In this document: in pieces, positions 8,664 to 17,180 of the stretch
Position numbering within the stretch: the stretch's first letter is position 1
Layout: the number at the start of each line of letters is the position of its first letter
Assembly: GCF_002813375.1 (NCBI RefSeq)
Contig: NZ_PHUJ01000003.1
Location: 124,001-188,000 of the forward strand
Length of the DNA stretch: 64,000 bases
Source: Pseudonocardia alni
GTDB taxonomy: Bacteria; Actinomycetota; Actinomycetes; Mycobacteriales; Pseudonocardiaceae
Reading direction: 5' to 3'
The notes under the pieces: generated by a model
Database searches by the model: none
Told to the model about the DNA's origin: nothing
The model's input: the letters and a program-made list of their open reading frames with translations, nothing else
Program-made: the position numbers and the translations under genes

Positions 8664-9788
8664 TCAGGAGTGCGCCGCAGCGCGGAAGGAGTGCAGGAGT
8701 GCGGGCCCGTCGGGTCCGTCCCACGCGACCTGGGTCAGCAGCAGCGAGATCACCCCGGTCGACGGGTCGGAGCGCCACCCGGTGCCCAGGCCGCCGTCCC
8801 AGCCGTAGCGGCCGCCGTCCTCGACGCCCAGGCCCAGGCCCCAGCCGCAGCCGTCGTCGAGGAACGGGGCGGCGCCGGCCCGCTGCGCGGCGCTCAGCCG
8901 GTCGGTGGTCAGCTCGGCGACGGCGCCGGGGGACAGGACCGGGCTGCCGCCCCCGCGCAGGGCCCGGGAGAACGCGAGCAGGTCGTCCAGGGTGGAGACC
9001 AGTCCGCCGCCCCCGGACGGGAACACCGGCGGGGCCGCCCACGCGCCGTCGACCGGGTCGGTCACCGTGAAGCCGCCGGGTGCGGCGGTCAGCAGCGGGA
9101 CGAACCGGTCCCGGTCGGCGACGGGTACCGAGAAGCCGGTGTCGCGCATGCCGAGCGGGGTGAACACGCGCTCGGCCAGCACGGTCTGCAGGTCGGTCCC
9201 GCAGCGGCGGGCGAGCAGGACGCCGAGCAGGTCGCCGCTGGTCTGGTAGAGCCAGCGCGATCCCGGTTGCGCGACGAGCGGCACCGCGGCGAGCCGTGCG
9301 GTCCAGGTGTCGGGGTCGGGCAGCGGGTAGCTGCCGGGCGGCCCGTCGCTGCCGAGCCCGGCGGTGGCGCGCTGCACGGGCAGATCGGCGCCGGGCCGGG
9401 GGAGCATCCCGGTCCCGCAGCGGTAGGTCAGCAGGTCGTGGAGGGTGATCGGCCGGCGCGCGGGGACGGTGTCGTCGAGCTCGGCCGCCTCGTGGCGCAG
9501 CACCCGCGGCGCGGCCAGCTCCGGGAGCCACGCCGCGACCGGCCCGTCGAGGTCCAGCATCCCGTCCTCGACGAGTGCGAGCGCCGCGACCGCGACGACC
9601 GGCTTGGTGATCGAGGCGATCCGCACGACCGTGTCGCGGCGCAGCGGGTGTCCGGCGCCGTCGTCGCCGAGGACGTGCACCGTGGTGCCGTGCCGGGGGT
9701 CGTCGACGGCGGCGACCACCCCCGGGACGCGCCCGGCGTCGACGGCGTCGTGCAGGAGCGCGGCAGTGCGGTCCAGGGGGACGGGCAC
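8664..9788 (-). CDS. Serine hydrolase, beta-lactamase/penicillin-binding-like
   Basis: A 374-residue member of the class C beta-lactamase-like esterase family. It has the SxxK nucleophile motif (RIASITKPVVAVAAL), a Tyr motif (WLYQTSGDLLGVLL) and a C-terminal glycine-rich strand (GWDGGLGTGWRSDP) in place of KTG. It has no signal peptide, so it is probably cytoplasmic and more likely an esterase or peptidase than a resistance enzyme. It sits between the monooxygenase and methyltransferase genes on the same strand, with separate gaps. Substrate unknown. Confidence 0.85.
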   Translation of the reverse strand: MPVPLDRTAALLHDAVDAGRVPGVVAAVDDPRHGTTVHVLGDDGAGHPLRRDTVVRIASITKPVVAVAALALVEDGMLDLDGPVAAWLPELAAPRVLRHEAAELDDTVPARRPITLHDLLTYRCGTGMLPRPGADLPVQRATAGLGSDGPPGSYPLPDPDTWTARLAAVPLVAQPGSRWLYQTSGDLLGVLLARRCGTDLQTVLAERVFTPLGMRDTGFSVPVADRDRFVPLLTAAPGGFTVTDPVDGAWAAPPVFPSGGGGLVSTLDDLLAFSRALRGGGSPVLSPGAVAELTTDRLSAAQRAGAAPFLDDGCGWGLGLGVEDGGRYGWDGGLGTGWRSDPSTGVISLLLTQVAWDGPDGPALLHSFRAAAHS

Positions 9789-9845
9789 GGGGGCCTCCCG
9801 GGGTCGGTGGGTCTCACCCGTTCCGACCGCAGCGGCCCCGCGAAC

Positions 9846-10670
9846 TCATCGCTTGATGCCGACCCCGCCGACGATGCAGCGCTGCACCGGGTCCTCGGTG
9901 CGCAGCTGCGGGCCGTCGGGCCACCACCGGTAGCAGGGGACGATGCCCGGGTCGACCAGCTCGAGCCCGGGGAACAGGCCGCTGATCTCGGCGTGCGTGC
10001 GGAACCGGCCGCTGCCCATCGGGCTGTGGACGAAGACCTGCTCCATCCGCCGGGCCAGCTCGCTGTCGGCGTTCTCCGGGTCGAAGAAGTGCGCGATCGC
10101 GACGACGCTGCCGGGGGCGAGCCGCTCGATGTAGCGCGCCATGATCGCCTGCGGGTCCACGGCGTCGTCGAAGTGGTGGATGGTGCCGATCTGGAACAGC
10201 GCGAGCGGCTGGTCCAGGTCGAGGAAGCCCTGGACCGTCGGGTCGGCCAGCACCGTCTCCGGCTCGCGGATGTCCGCGGCGGAGAAGCGGGTGAACTCGT
10301 TGTCCTCCAGCAGCGCCTGGCCGTGCGCGATGACGGTCGGGTCGTTGTCGACGTAGGCGACCCGGGCCTCGGGCTGCAGCCGCTGCACCACCTGGTGGGT
10401 GTTCTCCGCGGTCGGCAGGCCGGAGCCGCAGTCCAGGTACTGGGTGATGGAGGTCTGGGTGGCGACGAAGCGCGCCGCCCGGATCAGGAACGCCCGGTTG
10501 TCGATCGCGAGCATGTTGACCTCGGGGGCCACCTGCCGGACCCGTTCGATGGTCTCCCGGTCGACGTCGTAGTTGTCCTTCCCGCCGAGCGCGTAGTCGT
10601 AGACCCGGGCGATGCTGGCCTTGGTCGTGTCGATGTACGCGGGAGCGCGACCCTCGGTCGGCTGGGCCAT
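9846..10670 (-). CDS. SAM-dependent methyltransferase, SAV2177 type (DUF574)
   Basis: A 274-residue class I methyltransferase of an actinobacteria-specific family. The N terminus (ARVYDYALGGKDNYDVDRET), the SAM site (YLDCGSGLPTAENTHQV) and the acidic strand (VAYVDNDPTVIAHG) are diagnostic. The ATG at 10670 has GAGGA 8 nt upstream; a longer in-frame extension upstream is unlikely. Substrates are unknown for the family. It is divergent from the XRE regulator, and in actinobacteria these genes frequently keep company with XRE/DUF397 pairs. Confidence 0.88.
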   Translation of the reverse strand: MAQPTEGRAPAYIDTTKASIARVYDYALGGKDNYDVDRETIERVRQVAPEVNMLAIDNRAFLIRAARFVATQTSITQYLDCGSGLPTAENTHQVVQRLQPEARVAYVDNDPTVIAHGQALLEDNEFTRFSAADIREPETVLADPTVQGFLDLDQPLALFQIGTIHHFDDAVDPQAIMARYIERLAPGSVVAIAHFFDPENADSELARRMEQVFVHSPMGSGRFRTHAEISGLFPGLELVDPGIVPCYRWWPDGPQLRTEDPVQRCIVGGVGIKR

Positions 10671-10832
10671 CGGCGGAGTCCTCACTGCGTCGTCGGCGCC
10701 GTCGCGCCGGGTCGTCGGTCGGTGCCCGGACGGCGCCCCGTCGTGGTGCCGATCACCGGTGCGGCCACCGTAGCGGACCGGCCCGACGGGCACGCACCGT
10801 CACCGTCCGGAAGTGCCCCGTGATCGAGACCG

Positions 10833-10862
10833 CTGACGACCTGCAGAACCGTTGTGTAGGCT
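10833..10862 (+). promoter_or_regulatory. Putative promoter of the XRE regulator gene
   Basis: CTGACG (10833-10838) and TAGGCT (10857-10862) are spaced by 18 bp, ahead of an AGGAG ribosome site and GTG at 10909. It lies in a 238-bp gap between the divergent methyltransferase and XRE genes, in which I see no other feature. Confidence 0.4.
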
Positions 10863-10908
10863 GGGTCACCCGATCGGCAGTCCCCGCAACCCGCAGGAGC
10901 CCGTCCCG

Positions 10909-11802
10909 GTGGTCCCCAGCCCGAACAGCCCCACCCCGCCCGGTGCCGACCGCGGCCCGACCGCGCGGCGCATCGTTCTCGGTTCCCACCTGCGCCGGCT
11001 GCGGGAGCGCGCGGGCATCTCCCGGGCCGATGCGGCGTACGCGATCCGCGGCTCGGACTCGAAGATGAGCAGGCTGGAGTCCGGCAAGGTCGGGTTCAAA
11101 CAGCGCGACGTGGCCGACCTGCTGACGATGTACGGCGTCGCCGAGGGCCCCGAGCGCGAGCAGGTCCTGTCGATGGCCGAGGAGAGCAACTCCAGCGGCT
11201 GGTGGGCCCGGTACAACGATGTCGTCCCCGGCTGGTTCGAGGACTTCGTGGGTCTGGAGGCCTCGGCGTCGCGGATCTCGTCCTACGAGCTGCTGTTCGT
11301 CCCCGGCCTGCTGCAGACCGAGGACTACGCCCGCGCGGTCGTCAGCGGCGGCCACACCGATCTGCCGCCCGCCGAGCGGGCCGACGTCGAGAAGCGCCTG
11401 GAGGTGCGGCTGCGGCGCCAGCGCGTGCTGCACCGCAAGGACGCCCCGACCTTCTGGACCGTGCTCGACGAGGCCGTGCTGCACCGCCCGGTCGGCGGGG
11501 AGGCGGTCTTCCGCGCCCAGCTCGACCACCTGGTGGAGCTGTCGTCGCTGCCGAACGTCATCGTCCAGCTGCTGCCCTGGGACCTGTCCGGCTACGGGGC
11601 CGAGCACGCCTTCACCATGCTGCGCTTCGCCGAGCCCGAGCTGCCCGACCTGGTCTACCTCGAGGAGATGACCGGGTCCTCCTATCTGGACAAGCGGGCC
11701 GACGTCGAGCGCTACGGCCGGTCGATGGACCGGCTCACCGTCGACGCGCTCAGCCCGGAGCAGACCAAACAGGCCCTGAGCAAGCTGCGCGCCGAGCGCT
11801 GA
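10909..11802 (+). CDS. XRE-family regulator with DUF5753 domain
   Basis: A 297-residue DNA-binding protein. A Cro/CI helix-turn-helix at roughly residues 20-75 (LGSHLRRLRERAGISRADAA, SDSKMSRLESGKV) is followed by the DUF5753 domain (YELLFVPGLLQTEDYARAVV, NVIVQLLPWDLSGYGAEHAF). This is the WhiJ-like architecture found in large numbers in Streptomyces and Pseudonocardiaceae, usually beside a DUF397/BldB-like small protein as here. I chose GTG at 10909 for the AGGAG 9 nt upstream. It probably represses its own locus, with the DUF397 partner modulating it (inference from the family). Confidence 0.9.
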   Translation: MVPSPNSPTPPGADRGPTARRIVLGSHLRRLRERAGISRADAAYAIRGSDSKMSRLESGKVGFKQRDVADLLTMYGVAEGPEREQVLSMAEESNSSGWWARYNDVVPGWFEDFVGLEASASRISSYELLFVPGLLQTEDYARAVVSGGHTDLPPAERADVEKRLEVRLRRQRVLHRKDAPTFWTVLDEAVLHRPVGGEAVFRAQLDHLVELSSLPNVIVQLLPWDLSGYGAEHAFTMLRFAEPELPDLVYLEEMTGSSYLDKRADVERYGRSMDRLTVDALSPEQTKQALSKLRAER

Positions 11803-12018
11803 CCTGCACCGACGTCGCTCCCGGGCGACGAACGGCACCGGTGTCCCCGGCAGTGGGGGACACCGTCCGATGCCGACCGCCCACGGCCGGTGCGGCGCAC
11901 TCGGGCGCGGCCGGGCGACCGCCGGGCGCGTCCGTCCTGTTTTGCACGACCGAACCGTTTGCCCCCTGCTAGCGTCGTCGCAACGGAGAATGCACGTGCA
12001 GATGAGGTGAGCATTCGC

Positions 12019-12249
12019 ATGGAACAGATGCACCTGAGCGGCCCCGCGGCGATCGATTCGCTGGCGTGGCGCAAGAGCGTGCGCAGCGGCTACCAGGGCA
12101 ACTGCGTCGAGCTCGCCGTCGTGGCCGGGGGGACCGTGGCCGTCCGCAACTCGCGGGACCCGCACGGCACCGTGCTCGCCTTCCCGGCGACCGAGATGGC
12201 CGCCTTCCTGGCCTCGATCAGGAACGGCGAGCTGGACGACCTGGCTTGA
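12019..12249 (+). CDS. DUF397 domain protein
   Basis: A 76-residue protein with the DUF397 signature: AWRKSVRSGYQGNCVELAVV, then VAVRNSRDPHGTVLAFP and a terminal helix (MAAFLASIRNGELDDL). GAGGTGA is placed 8 nt before the ATG. Family members partner an adjacent XRE/DUF5753 regulator and can influence development or antibiotic production. It lies 216 bp downstream of the XRE gene with its own likely -10 (TAGCGT, 11970-11975), so it may be transcribed separately. A strong hairpin follows it. Confidence 0.9.
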   Translation: MEQMHLSGPAAIDSLAWRKSVRSGYQGNCVELAVVAGGTVAVRNSRDPHGTVLAFPATEMAAFLASIRNGELDDLA

Positions 12250-12267
12250 GCCGTCCCCGCTGACCTC

Positions 12268-12302
12268 CCGCGGGCGGCCGGCCCGACCCCGGCCGCCCGC
12301 GG
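12268..12302 (+). terminator. Strong hairpin terminator after the DUF397 gene
   Basis: A perfect 14-bp stem (CCGCGGGCGGCCGG pairing with CCGGCCGCCCGCGG) closes a 7-nt loop, 18 bp after the DUF397 stop codon. There is no T tract, as is common for actinobacterial terminators. Confidence 0.75.
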
Positions 12303-12339
12303 TGAGCCGAAATTGATCTTCTCGGTGTAGGAAGGAACG

Positions 12340-13383
12340 GTGAGCCGTTCCGAGCAGGCCCCGTCCTACCGCGGCGCGAGCGCCCATTACCTGTCCCCGT
12401 CGCGACGGGACCCCGTCAAGGTCGGCTCCGAGGAGCCGGTCACCCGGCGGGTCATCGCGGGTGCGCTGGCCGCGCTGCACCTGCGGCCCGGATCCCCGGT
12501 CGCCGTGCTCGACGTCGGGTCCGGCACCGCCGACGGGTTCGCCCTCCTCACCCGCCCGGCACCGGACGCCGCGCCGATCGTCGCGGAGGACCGGCTGCGC
12601 TACGTCGGGCTCGACGTCGATCCGGAGATGGTCGCCACCGCGCGGGACACCGTCGGTTCGCCGTCGGCGACGTTCGTGCTCGGCGACGTGCGCGACGCGC
12701 TGCCCGACGGCGCATTCGACCTCTACCTGTCCTGCGGGGTGCCGTACTCCCACCTCACCCGCGACGAGCTCGTCGCCGCACTGGGATCGGTGCTGACGGC
12801 CGTCGCGTCCCGGGGGCGGCGCGCCGCGGTCGTCGTCGACGTCCTCGGCCGGTACTCGGTGGAGTGGCAGCCTCGCTGGGGCACCGAGCGCTGGGACTAC
12901 GCGATGAGCTTCTTCGCCGGCGGCGGGGCCATCTCCGAGCCGATGACCTTCTACGGCCGCGCCGAACTCGACGCCACCGTCGACGCCGCGCTGGCCGGCA
13001 GCGGTGTGCGGCTGGTGTCGCGCACCGCTGTCGACCGGTCGGTCCTGGTCGGACGGCACACCGCCACCGGCACCTTCCACCCGGCGGTGCCGCGCTTCCG
13101 GACCCTGGTGAACGACCTGGTCCGCGACCCGTCCCGGGTCGACCCCGACGACCTCCGGTTCAGCCCCGCGACCGGAGGCGCACCGGAGGAGGTGCTGTCC
13201 TGGCTGCGCGGGTTCGCCGGCCGCTGGAACGCCGCCCTGGAGCCGTACCGGGGGGCGGGACCGCTCGCCGACGCCGACGCCGACCGGCTCGCCGCGACCC
13301 TGCTCGGACTCGAACGGGCCGCGGGCCCCGGCCTGGGCCTCGGCCACTCGCTGACCATGACGCTGGTGGCCGAGCCCGCCTGA
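12340..13383 (+). CDS. Class I SAM-dependent methyltransferase
   Basis: A 347-residue methyltransferase distinct from the SAV2177 family. Motif I is VLDVGSGTADGFALL, the acidic strand is YVGLDVDPEMVATARD, then FVLGDVRDALPDGAFDLYLS. The C-terminal ~150 residues have no motif I recognise. GTG at 12340 follows AGGAA. The first residues (APSYRGASAHYLSPSR) resemble a substrate-gating N terminus. It is separated from the DUF397 gene by a terminator, so it is probably its own transcription unit. Confidence 0.78.
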   Translation: MSRSEQAPSYRGASAHYLSPSRRDPVKVGSEEPVTRRVIAGALAALHLRPGSPVAVLDVGSGTADGFALLTRPAPDAAPIVAEDRLRYVGLDVDPEMVATARDTVGSPSATFVLGDVRDALPDGAFDLYLSCGVPYSHLTRDELVAALGSVLTAVASRGRRAAVVVDVLGRYSVEWQPRWGTERWDYAMSFFAGGGAISEPMTFYGRAELDATVDAALAGSGVRLVSRTAVDRSVLVGRHTATGTFHPAVPRFRTLVNDLVRDPSRVDPDDLRFSPATGGAPEEVLSWLRGFAGRWNAALEPYRGAGPLADADADRLAATLLGLERAAGPGLGLGHSLTMTLVAEPA

Positions 13384-13399
13384 GCGCCGCCCCCGCGGA

Positions 13400-14368
13400 T
13401 CAGTGGTGCTTGTCGGTCAACGGCGGGAAGCGGTTCGGGCCCTCGTCCTGCTCGAACATCTCCGCGGCGGGTCCGACGATGAGCCGGTCCGGCGGGGACG
13501 CCACCCCGGTGTCCTTGCCGGGGTAGTCGAACAGGCCCAGGACGTGGCGCATCGCCTCGAGCCGTGCGCGCTTCTTGTCGTTGCTCTTGATCACCGTCCA
13601 GGGAGCGTCCTTGGTGTCGGTGTAGAAGAACATCGCCTCCTTGGCCTCGGTGTAGGCCTCCCACTTGTCCAGTGAGGCGAGGTCCATCGGGGACAGCTTC
13701 CACTTACGCACCGGGTCGACCTGACGGATCAGGAAGCGGGTGCGCTGCTCGTCGCGTGACACCGAGAACCACAGCTTCACCAGGTGGACCCCGGACCGGA
13801 CGAGCATCCGCTCCAGCTCCGGGGTGGCCCGCAGGAACTCCATGTAGGAGCGGGGGTCGGTGAAGCCCATGACCCGCTCGACGCCGGCCCGGTTGTACCA
13901 GGACCGGTCGAACAGCACGATCTCCCCGGCCGAGGGCAGATGTTGCACGTAGCGCTGGAAGTACCACTGGCCGGCCTCGCGCTCGGTCGGCTTCTCCAGC
14001 GCCACCACCCGGCAGCCGCGGGGGTTGAGGTGCTCGGTGAACCGCTTGATCGTCCCGCCCTTGCCCGCGGCGTCGCGGCCCTCGAACAGCACGACGATCC
14101 GGTTGCCGGTGTCCTTGACCCAGTTCTGCAGCTTCAGCAGCTCGATCTGCAGCAGCCGCTTCTGGCGCTCGTACTCCAGGCGGGACAGACGGTCGTCGTA
14201 GGGGTAGCCCTGGCGCCAGGTGTCGACCGGGCTGCCCTCGGGGCCGACGAGGGTCGGGTCGTCGTCGTCGGAGTCGTCGACCCGGAAGTGCCCGGGGGCG
14301 GCCGCGGCGGGGTGCGGGATCAGGGGGTCGGGGGCGTCGGCCTGAGGCTCGACCGGGGTCTCGTCCAC
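13400..14368 (-). CDS. ppk2: Polyphosphate kinase 2
   Basis: A 322-residue PPK2-family enzyme that transfers phosphate between polyphosphate and nucleotides. Walker A is FEGRDAAGKGGTIKRF, the lid Arg region is NPRGCRVVALEKPTERE, and Walker B is IVLFDRSWYNRAGVERVMGF. Single-domain length and these motifs fit class I PPK2. A variable acidic N-terminal tail (about 55 residues, VDDSDDDDP) precedes the domain. GTG at 14368 is the first plausible start; the ribosome site is weak, so the start is uncertain by some residues. Confidence 0.9.
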   Translation of the reverse strand: MDETPVEPQADAPDPLIPHPAAAAPGHFRVDDSDDDDPTLVGPEGSPVDTWRQGYPYDDRLSRLEYERQKRLLQIELLKLQNWVKDTGNRIVVLFEGRDAAGKGGTIKRFTEHLNPRGCRVVALEKPTEREAGQWYFQRYVQHLPSAGEIVLFDRSWYNRAGVERVMGFTDPRSYMEFLRATPELERMLVRSGVHLVKLWFSVSRDEQRTRFLIRQVDPVRKWKLSPMDLASLDKWEAYTEAKEAMFFYTDTKDAPWTVIKSNDKKRARLEAMRHVLGLFDYPGKDTGVASPPDRLIVGPAAEMFEQDEGPNRFPPLTDKHH

Positions 14369-14429
14369 GGGTGGCAACGCTGCGCGCCGGTCATGGCCGC
14401 GGGGCCACGCCCGGGTGACGGCCGGGTGA

Positions 14430-15263
14430 TCAGCGGGCAGCGGGACGGGGCCGGTCGTGCCAGTAGCCCTGCGCGTGGACCCGGTCCGGGGCGACGCCCG
14501 CCTCGTGCAGCAGCGTCCGCACCCGCGCCACCCGCGTGCTCTCGGTGGCGTTCCAGGCGTAGAAGTGCCCGCCGAGGCGGGCGGCCGCGGCACCGTGGGC
14601 GTCGGCCCAGTCGGCGACGGCGTCGAGCAGCGGGCGCCCGGGCCGCCGGCAGACCTCCACCGTCACCCCCGGATGGGCGTCGGTGAGCCCGACGGCGTCG
14701 GCCGGGTCGCCGACCTCGACCAGCACCCGGCCCCGGTGGTGCGGCGGGAGCACGGCGAGGATGCCGCGTACGGCGGGCAGCGCGGTCTCGTCCCCGGTGA
14801 TCAGCACCTCGGTGGCGGGGCCCGGGTCCCACTGCACGCCGTGACCGGGGTTGCCGCGCCGCACGTCCGGCCCGGAGAGCAGGACGGGGTCGCCGGGGAG
14901 GGCGACCGCGGCCCACGCGCTCGCCGGGCCCGGCCGGGAGTGGCGGAACACATCGAGGTCGACCTCACCGCGCCCCGGCCGGACCGCGGCCGGGGTGTAG
15001 CTGCGCAGCACCGGCCGCGTGCCGGCGGGCAGCTGCCGCAGCCGGGCCCGCCACTCGCGTTCCGGCAGGCCGGAGGTGAGCGAGGCGGGGTAGCCGTCGT
15101 CCGGCGGGACCAGCAGCTTGACCCGCTGGTCCCGGCCGTGCGGGGCGAACCGCGACAGCTCCGGACCGCCCAGCACGATCCGCCGGAACCCGGGGGAGGG
15201 CACGCCGACGGCGAGCACCCGGGCGGCGAACAGGACGTTCGGCGACCCCGACAGGGGGCTCAC
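14430..15263 (-). CDS. Siderophore-interacting protein (ferric-siderophore reductase)
   Basis: A 277-residue FAD/NAD(P)H reductase of the SIP/ViuB family, which releases iron from imported ferric siderophores. It has the FAD-binding motif LRSYTPAAVRPG and the NAD-side motif EVLITGDETALPAVRGILA. The C terminus, GGHFYAWNATESTRVARVRT, is the typical SIP block. The GTG overlaps the stop of the upstream lipoprotein gene by 4 bp (GTGA), so it is co-translated with it under one IdeR box. It acts in the cytosol. Confidence 0.9.
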   Translation of the reverse strand: MSPLSGSPNVLFAARVLAVGVPSPGFRRIVLGGPELSRFAPHGRDQRVKLLVPPDDGYPASLTSGLPEREWRARLRQLPAGTRPVLRSYTPAAVRPGRGEVDLDVFRHSRPGPASAWAAVALPGDPVLLSGPDVRRGNPGHGVQWDPGPATEVLITGDETALPAVRGILAVLPPHHRGRVLVEVGDPADAVGLTDAHPGVTVEVCRRPGRPLLDAVADWADAHGAAAARLGGHFYAWNATESTRVARVRTLLHEAGVAPDRVHAQGYWHDRPRPAAR

Positions 15264-16168
15264 CGGTCCAGCGTCCGCTCGATGTCGTCGAGCACCCTCT
15301 GCCCGCCGAGCGGCCCGACGCCGGTGATCCAGACCGACTGGTCGACCGGGTGCAGCCGCGGGAAGACCTGCGTGCGCACCGCCTGGACGGCCGGCGGCAC
15401 CGCCGACGGCGACGCCGGGTCGGTCGCGGTCAGGAACACCTCGTCGGCGCGGGCCTGCTGGACCAGCTCGGGGGACAGGTCCACCGAGATCGAGTTCTCC
15501 CAGTCCCGGGGCGGGATGGTGAACCCGGCGCACTCCAGGGTGCTGCCCGCGAACGACGTCGGCCCGTACAGGGTGAGCAGACCGTCGCGGGGGCGGATCA
15601 TCTGCGCGGTCCGCCCGGCCGTGTCGTGGGTGCGCGCCACCTCGGCGCAGCGGTCCCGGTAGCGGATGAGCAGCTGCTCGGTGTCGGCCTCGCGGCCGAG
15701 CGCCCGGCCGACGAAGCGGACGTTGTCCTGCCACGGATCGGCCTGCGAGGCCATGAAGGCCGTCGGCGCGATCGCGGTCAGCCGGTCGTACAGCGCGGCG
15801 TGCCGGGACTCGGTGCCCAGGATCAGGTCGGGCCGCTGGGCCGCGATCCGCTCCAGGTCGGGCTCGGCGACGGTCCCGACGACCGCCACCTGCGCGCCGG
15901 CGTCGCCGAGGTAGGCGGGCACCCCGGTGCCCTCGGACAGGACCCCGGCCCCGACCGGCGGGGCGTCGAGGGCGACGGTGGTGTCGAGCTGCACCGGCTC
16001 CAGCACGACGACCCGCCGCGGCGCGGCCGGGACCGTGACCTCGCCGCGTGCGGTGGCGACCGTGCGGGTCTCCCCGCCGTCGGTGGGGCCCGAGCCGGGC
16101 GCGGAGCACGCGGCGAGGAACAGGGTGAGCAGGGCGGCGATGGCCACCGCGGCCCGGGGCGGCGTCAC
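15260..16168 (-). CDS. Iron-siderophore ABC transporter substrate-binding lipoprotein
   Basis: A 302-residue periplasmic-binding-type lipoprotein. The signal peptide ends in the lipobox LAAC (Cys21). FecB/FepB-type blocks follow: RRVVVLEPVQLDTTVALDAP, DLERIAAQRPDLILGTESRH and a C-terminal DDIERTL helix. It captures ferric siderophores at the cell surface. GTG at 16168 is preceded by AAGGAG. No permease or ATPase gene adjoins, so it must use transport components encoded elsewhere. Iron repression is expected from the adjacent box. Confidence 0.9.
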   Translation of the reverse strand: MTPPRAAVAIAALLTLFLAACSAPGSGPTDGGETRTVATARGEVTVPAAPRRVVVLEPVQLDTTVALDAPPVGAGVLSEGTGVPAYLGDAGAQVAVVGTVAEPDLERIAAQRPDLILGTESRHAALYDRLTAIAPTAFMASQADPWQDNVRFVGRALGREADTEQLLIRYRDRCAEVARTHDTAGRTAQMIRPRDGLLTLYGPTSFAGSTLECAGFTIPPRDWENSISVDLSPELVQQARADEVFLTATDPASPSAVPPAVQAVRTQVFPRLHPVDQSVWITGVGPLGGQRVLDDIERTLDR

Positions 16169-16184
16169 GGACGATCTCCTTCGG

Positions 16185-16203
16185 TCAGGTGAGGCGACCC
16201 TAA
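16185..16203 (-). promoter_or_regulatory. IdeR/DtxR iron box
   Basis: Read on the minus strand, the 19-mer TTAGGGTCGCCTCACCTGA matches the IdeR consensus TTAGGTTAGGCTAACCTAA at about 14-15 of 19 positions. It contains a TAGGGT -10-like hexamer and lies 16 bp before the GTG of the siderophore lipoprotein gene. That is the expected place for iron-dependent repression. Confidence 0.75.
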
Positions 16204-16402
16204 CCCGGGACCGGTTCGGGATGGAGTGTCCGGTTCGACGGGAAACCGGTCGCCCGCGACCGCGCCACCGGGGCGCCCTGTGGCGCGATGATCGAGCAGT
16301 TCGTCCGCGAGGGCTGGAGCCCGCGAGCGAGCCGGCGTCCGACCTGGTGGCCGGGACCGCGCCCGCCGAGCGCGTGGTGCGCGAGGCGCTGGGGTGAGGG
16401 GG
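16204..16402. other. Intergenic region with a weak, probably decayed reading frame
   Basis: About 200 bp between the siderophore genes and the SDR gene. On the plus strand a short frame (ATG at 16220 to TGA ending at 16397) ends in AERVVREALG, and a second frame starts MIEQFVREGW near 16289. Neither has a ribosome site or a recognised family. It may be the remnant of a small gene broken by a frameshift, or chance coding in GC-rich DNA. Confidence 0.25.
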
Positions 16403-17167
16403 TCAGAGCTGCACCCCGCGGGTCAGTGCCCCGTCGACCACCAGGTTGGTGCCGCTGATCCGGCTTGCCCGCGGGCTGACCAGCGAGACCACCGCGTAGG
16501 CGGTCTCCTCCGGGGTGCCCATCCGGCCGGTCGGGTTGAGCCCCATCGCGTGCGCGTACAGCGCGGGGTCGTGCTGCTCGACGTTCGCCCACACCCCGCC
16601 GGGGAAGTAGACGTTGCCGGGGGAGACCGCGTTGGCCCGGATGCCCTTCGGTGCCAGGTCGAACGCCAGGCCGGAGACGTAGTGCACGAGCGCGGCCTTC
16701 ATGACGCCGTAGGAGCCGTCGGCGAAGTCGATCTCGCGGCCGGACACGCTGGACACCGCGGTGACCGAGGCGGCGTCGCTGCGCTCCAGGTGCGGCAGCG
16801 CGGCCTCCACCAGGCGCACCGTGTGCAGCAGGTCGACCTCGAAGCTCGAGCGCCAGTTCTGCTCGCCCGGGCCGATCGCCAGCGCGCTCACGTTCGCGAC
16901 GACCGCGTCCACCGCCCCGAACCGCTCGGCGCTGTCGGCGACCCAGCGGCCGAGGGCCTCGCCGTCGGCGACGTCGACCGCGGTCCCGGCCACCTCGCCG
17001 GCACCCGCGGCGCGCAGTTCCTGCTCGGCCGCGGCGACCCCGTCGGCGTCGCGGGCGCAGAACGCGACCCGCGCGCCCTCCGCCGCCAGCCCGGCGACGA
17101 CCGCCCGCCCGATCCCGCGCGACCCTCCGGTCACGAGCACGACACGACCGTTCAGCAACATGTCCAT
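16403..17167 (-). CDS. Short-chain dehydrogenase/reductase
   Basis: A 254-residue classical SDR. Cofactor motif is [20 protein letters not shown]; the usual NNAG is replaced by VANVSAL. The catalytic block is SSVSGREIDFADGSYGVMKA (Ser, Tyr, Lys), and the C terminus has GTNLVVDGALTRG. The ATG at 17167 follows an AGAGAGG site. It starts 13 bp after the acetamidase-family gene and is probably in its operon. Substrate unknown; a role in degrading an amide-derived carbonyl compound is only inference. Confidence 0.85.
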   Translation of the reverse strand: MDMLLNGRVVLVTGGSRGIGRAVVAGLAAEGARVAFCARDADGVAAAEQELRAAGAGEVAGTAVDVADGEALGRWVADSAERFGAVDAVVANVSALAIGPGEQNWRSSFEVDLLHTVRLVEAALPHLERSDAASVTAVSSVSGREIDFADGSYGVMKAALVHYVSGLAFDLAPKGIRANAVSPGNVYFPGGVWANVEQHDPALYAHAMGLNPTGRMGTPEETAYAVVSLVSPRASRISGTNLVVDGALTRGVQL

Positions 17168-17180
17168 GGAAAGGCCTCTC

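Noticed and set aside
16200..16592. Open frames on the minus strand antisense to the region before the SDR
   Set aside because: They overlap the SDR coding end and have arginine/proline-rich composition typical of shadow frames in high-GC DNA.
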